Shown here: piece after piece, positions 4,830 to 5,211 of the stretch
Numbering within the stretch: the first letter of the stretch is position 1
Layout of the letters: the number at the start of each line of letters is the position of its first letter
From: DATKQI01 sp035532755
Lineage (GTDB): Bacteria; Pseudomonadota; Alphaproteobacteria; Acetobacterales; Acetobacteraceae
Length of the DNA: 5,211 bases
Direction of reading: 5' to 3'
Assembly: GCA_035532755.1 (NCBI GenBank)
Contig: DATKQI010000146.1
Location: 1-5,211, forward strand
Notes under the pieces: model-generated
The model's input: only the letters and a program-made list of their open reading frames with translations
Database searches by the model: none
Told to the model about the DNA's origin: nothing
Program-made: the position numbers and the translations under genes

Positions 4830-4848
4830 TCGGCAAATACCGTGCAAG
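4830..4848 (-). repeat. Right terminal inverted repeat of the IS1380 element
   Basis: Its reverse complement reads CTTGCACGGT, four bases, then GCCGA, matching the left end at 3205-3222. The downstream gene begins 44 bases beyond it. Confidence 0.65.
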
Positions 4849-4892
4849 ACTTGTGAAGGTCCGGCAGTCGCGCCGGAAATTGGGGGATAGTC

Positions 4893-5211
4893 ATGTCGGG
4901 TCGATCGGAGAAGGACGAGTGGGTTCAACGCGTTCTTGGCATCGGCAGACTATCGTCATCAAGCGTGTCGACAGCCGCAGACACGGACGACAACCGTTTG
5001 CAGAATGCCCTGGAGGATTGGAGAAAGGTCAGAGCCAAGGCAGTCGGTTCCCTCAGAGCCCTGGAAAGGGCGATACGCGGCATGGACCATCCTGCTGGCG
5101 ATAAGGCGATCATCCTGGTTAGAGCGATTGCGTCAAACTTGACGGAAACTCCGGACACGAAGAACCGCATAACTGACCTTCGCAATTACCTCCAAAATGA
5201 CAGCATCATCG
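4893..5211 (+). CDS. Hypothetical helix-rich protein, N-terminal part (runs off the right edge)
   Basis: The frame is open from ATG at 4893 to the window end, giving 106 residues and still open. I do not recognise it with certainty. It starts MSGRSEKDEWVQRVLGIGRL, then a Ser/Thr/Asp-rich linker (about 21-35), then a predicted helical region (about 36-105) with LQNALEDWRKVRAKAVGSLRALERAIRGM and AIILVRAIASNL, which looks amphipathic. There is no signal peptide or membrane segment. An in-frame TGA at 4854 and the absence of any start codon between it and 4893 fix the start; GGGGG at 4882-4886 is a weak ribosome-binding site. GC content is lower than in the other genes, which hints at a different origin. 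The IS1380 right end lies only 44 bases upstream, so the native promoter may have been displaced. A helical domain following an EWVxRVLG-type head is something I associate with uncharacterised proteobacterial proteins, but no function can be assigned. Confidence 0.75.
   Translation, partial: MSGRSEKDEWVQRVLGIGRLSSSSVSTAADTDDNRLQNALEDWRKVRAKAVGSLRALERAIRGMDHPAGDKAIILVRAIASNLTETPDTKNRITDLRNYLQNDSII

Larger units (their letters stand above)
3205..4848 (+). mobile_element. IS1380-family insertion sequence, near intact, about 1644 bp
   Basis: The element contains one full DDE transposase. Its ends are proposed from an imperfect inverted repeat: CTTGTACGGT...GCCGA at 3205-3222 against CTTGCACGGT...GCCGA, the reverse complement of 4830-4848. 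Within the first ten bases there is one mismatch; the inner parts differ by one base in length. The resulting size of about 1.6 kb is normal for IS1380. The left non-coding end is short (65 bases) and the right one long (226 bases) and strongly folded. No matching short target duplication is visible beside these ends, so the exact termini may be off by a few bases, or the insertion may be old or rearranged. Confidence 0.85.

Noticed and set aside
3863..5104. Plus-strand open frame of 413 codons
   Set aside because: It is a shadow of the transposase in another frame, with Arg/Pro/Ala-rich composition; the real transposase frame carries all catalytic motifs.
1..5211. CRISPR array, tRNA or rRNA genes
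   Set aside because: No regularly spaced repeats, cloverleaf folds or rRNA-like segments were seen on either strand.

Overview
The window is about 60-65% GC and looks like an accessory, transposon-scarred stretch of an alphaproteobacterial genome. A sphingomonad or close relative is my best guess, from the GC content, the aromatic-catabolism style amidohydrolase, the glutathione S-transferase type and the IS1380 and IS630 family traces. This is an inference from style, not a taxonomic proof.

Layout, left to right. Positions 529-1 (minus strand) hold the N-terminal 176 residues of a metal-dependent amidohydrolase-2 / gamma-resorcylate-decarboxylase-like protein that runs off the left edge. 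Positions 626-1425 (plus) hold a complete higBA-type toxin-antitoxin operon: twin 15-bp palindromes, then the toxin, then the antitoxin overlapping it by one base. Positions 1521-1769 are a second, roughly 97% identical copy of the amidohydrolase 5' region, with its own RBS and start but cut off after about 62 codons. The toxin-antitoxin operon therefore sits between two direct repeats of an unrelated gene. Positions 2629-1901 (minus) encode a complete glutathione S-transferase. Positions 2630-3204 have no convincing gene, only a short IS630 transposase scrap and a stem-loop. Positions 3205-4848 are a near-intact IS1380-family insertion sequence with a full DDE transposase, imperfect terminal repeats and a long, strongly folded 3' non-coding end. 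Positions 4893-5211 begin a helix-rich protein of unknown function that runs off the right edge.

How the parts relate. The toxin and antitoxin form a self-contained, probably autoregulated operon. The amidohydrolase and the glutathione S-transferase point the same way on the minus strand and could both serve catabolism or detoxification of aromatic compounds, but they are separated by the repeat and the toxin-antitoxin module and are not one operon. The rest records insertion, duplication and deletion. I see no clearly new multi-gene system. The items most worth a second look are the direct-repeat bracket around higBA, the twin operators, the folded element behind the transposase and the unidentified gene at the right edge.
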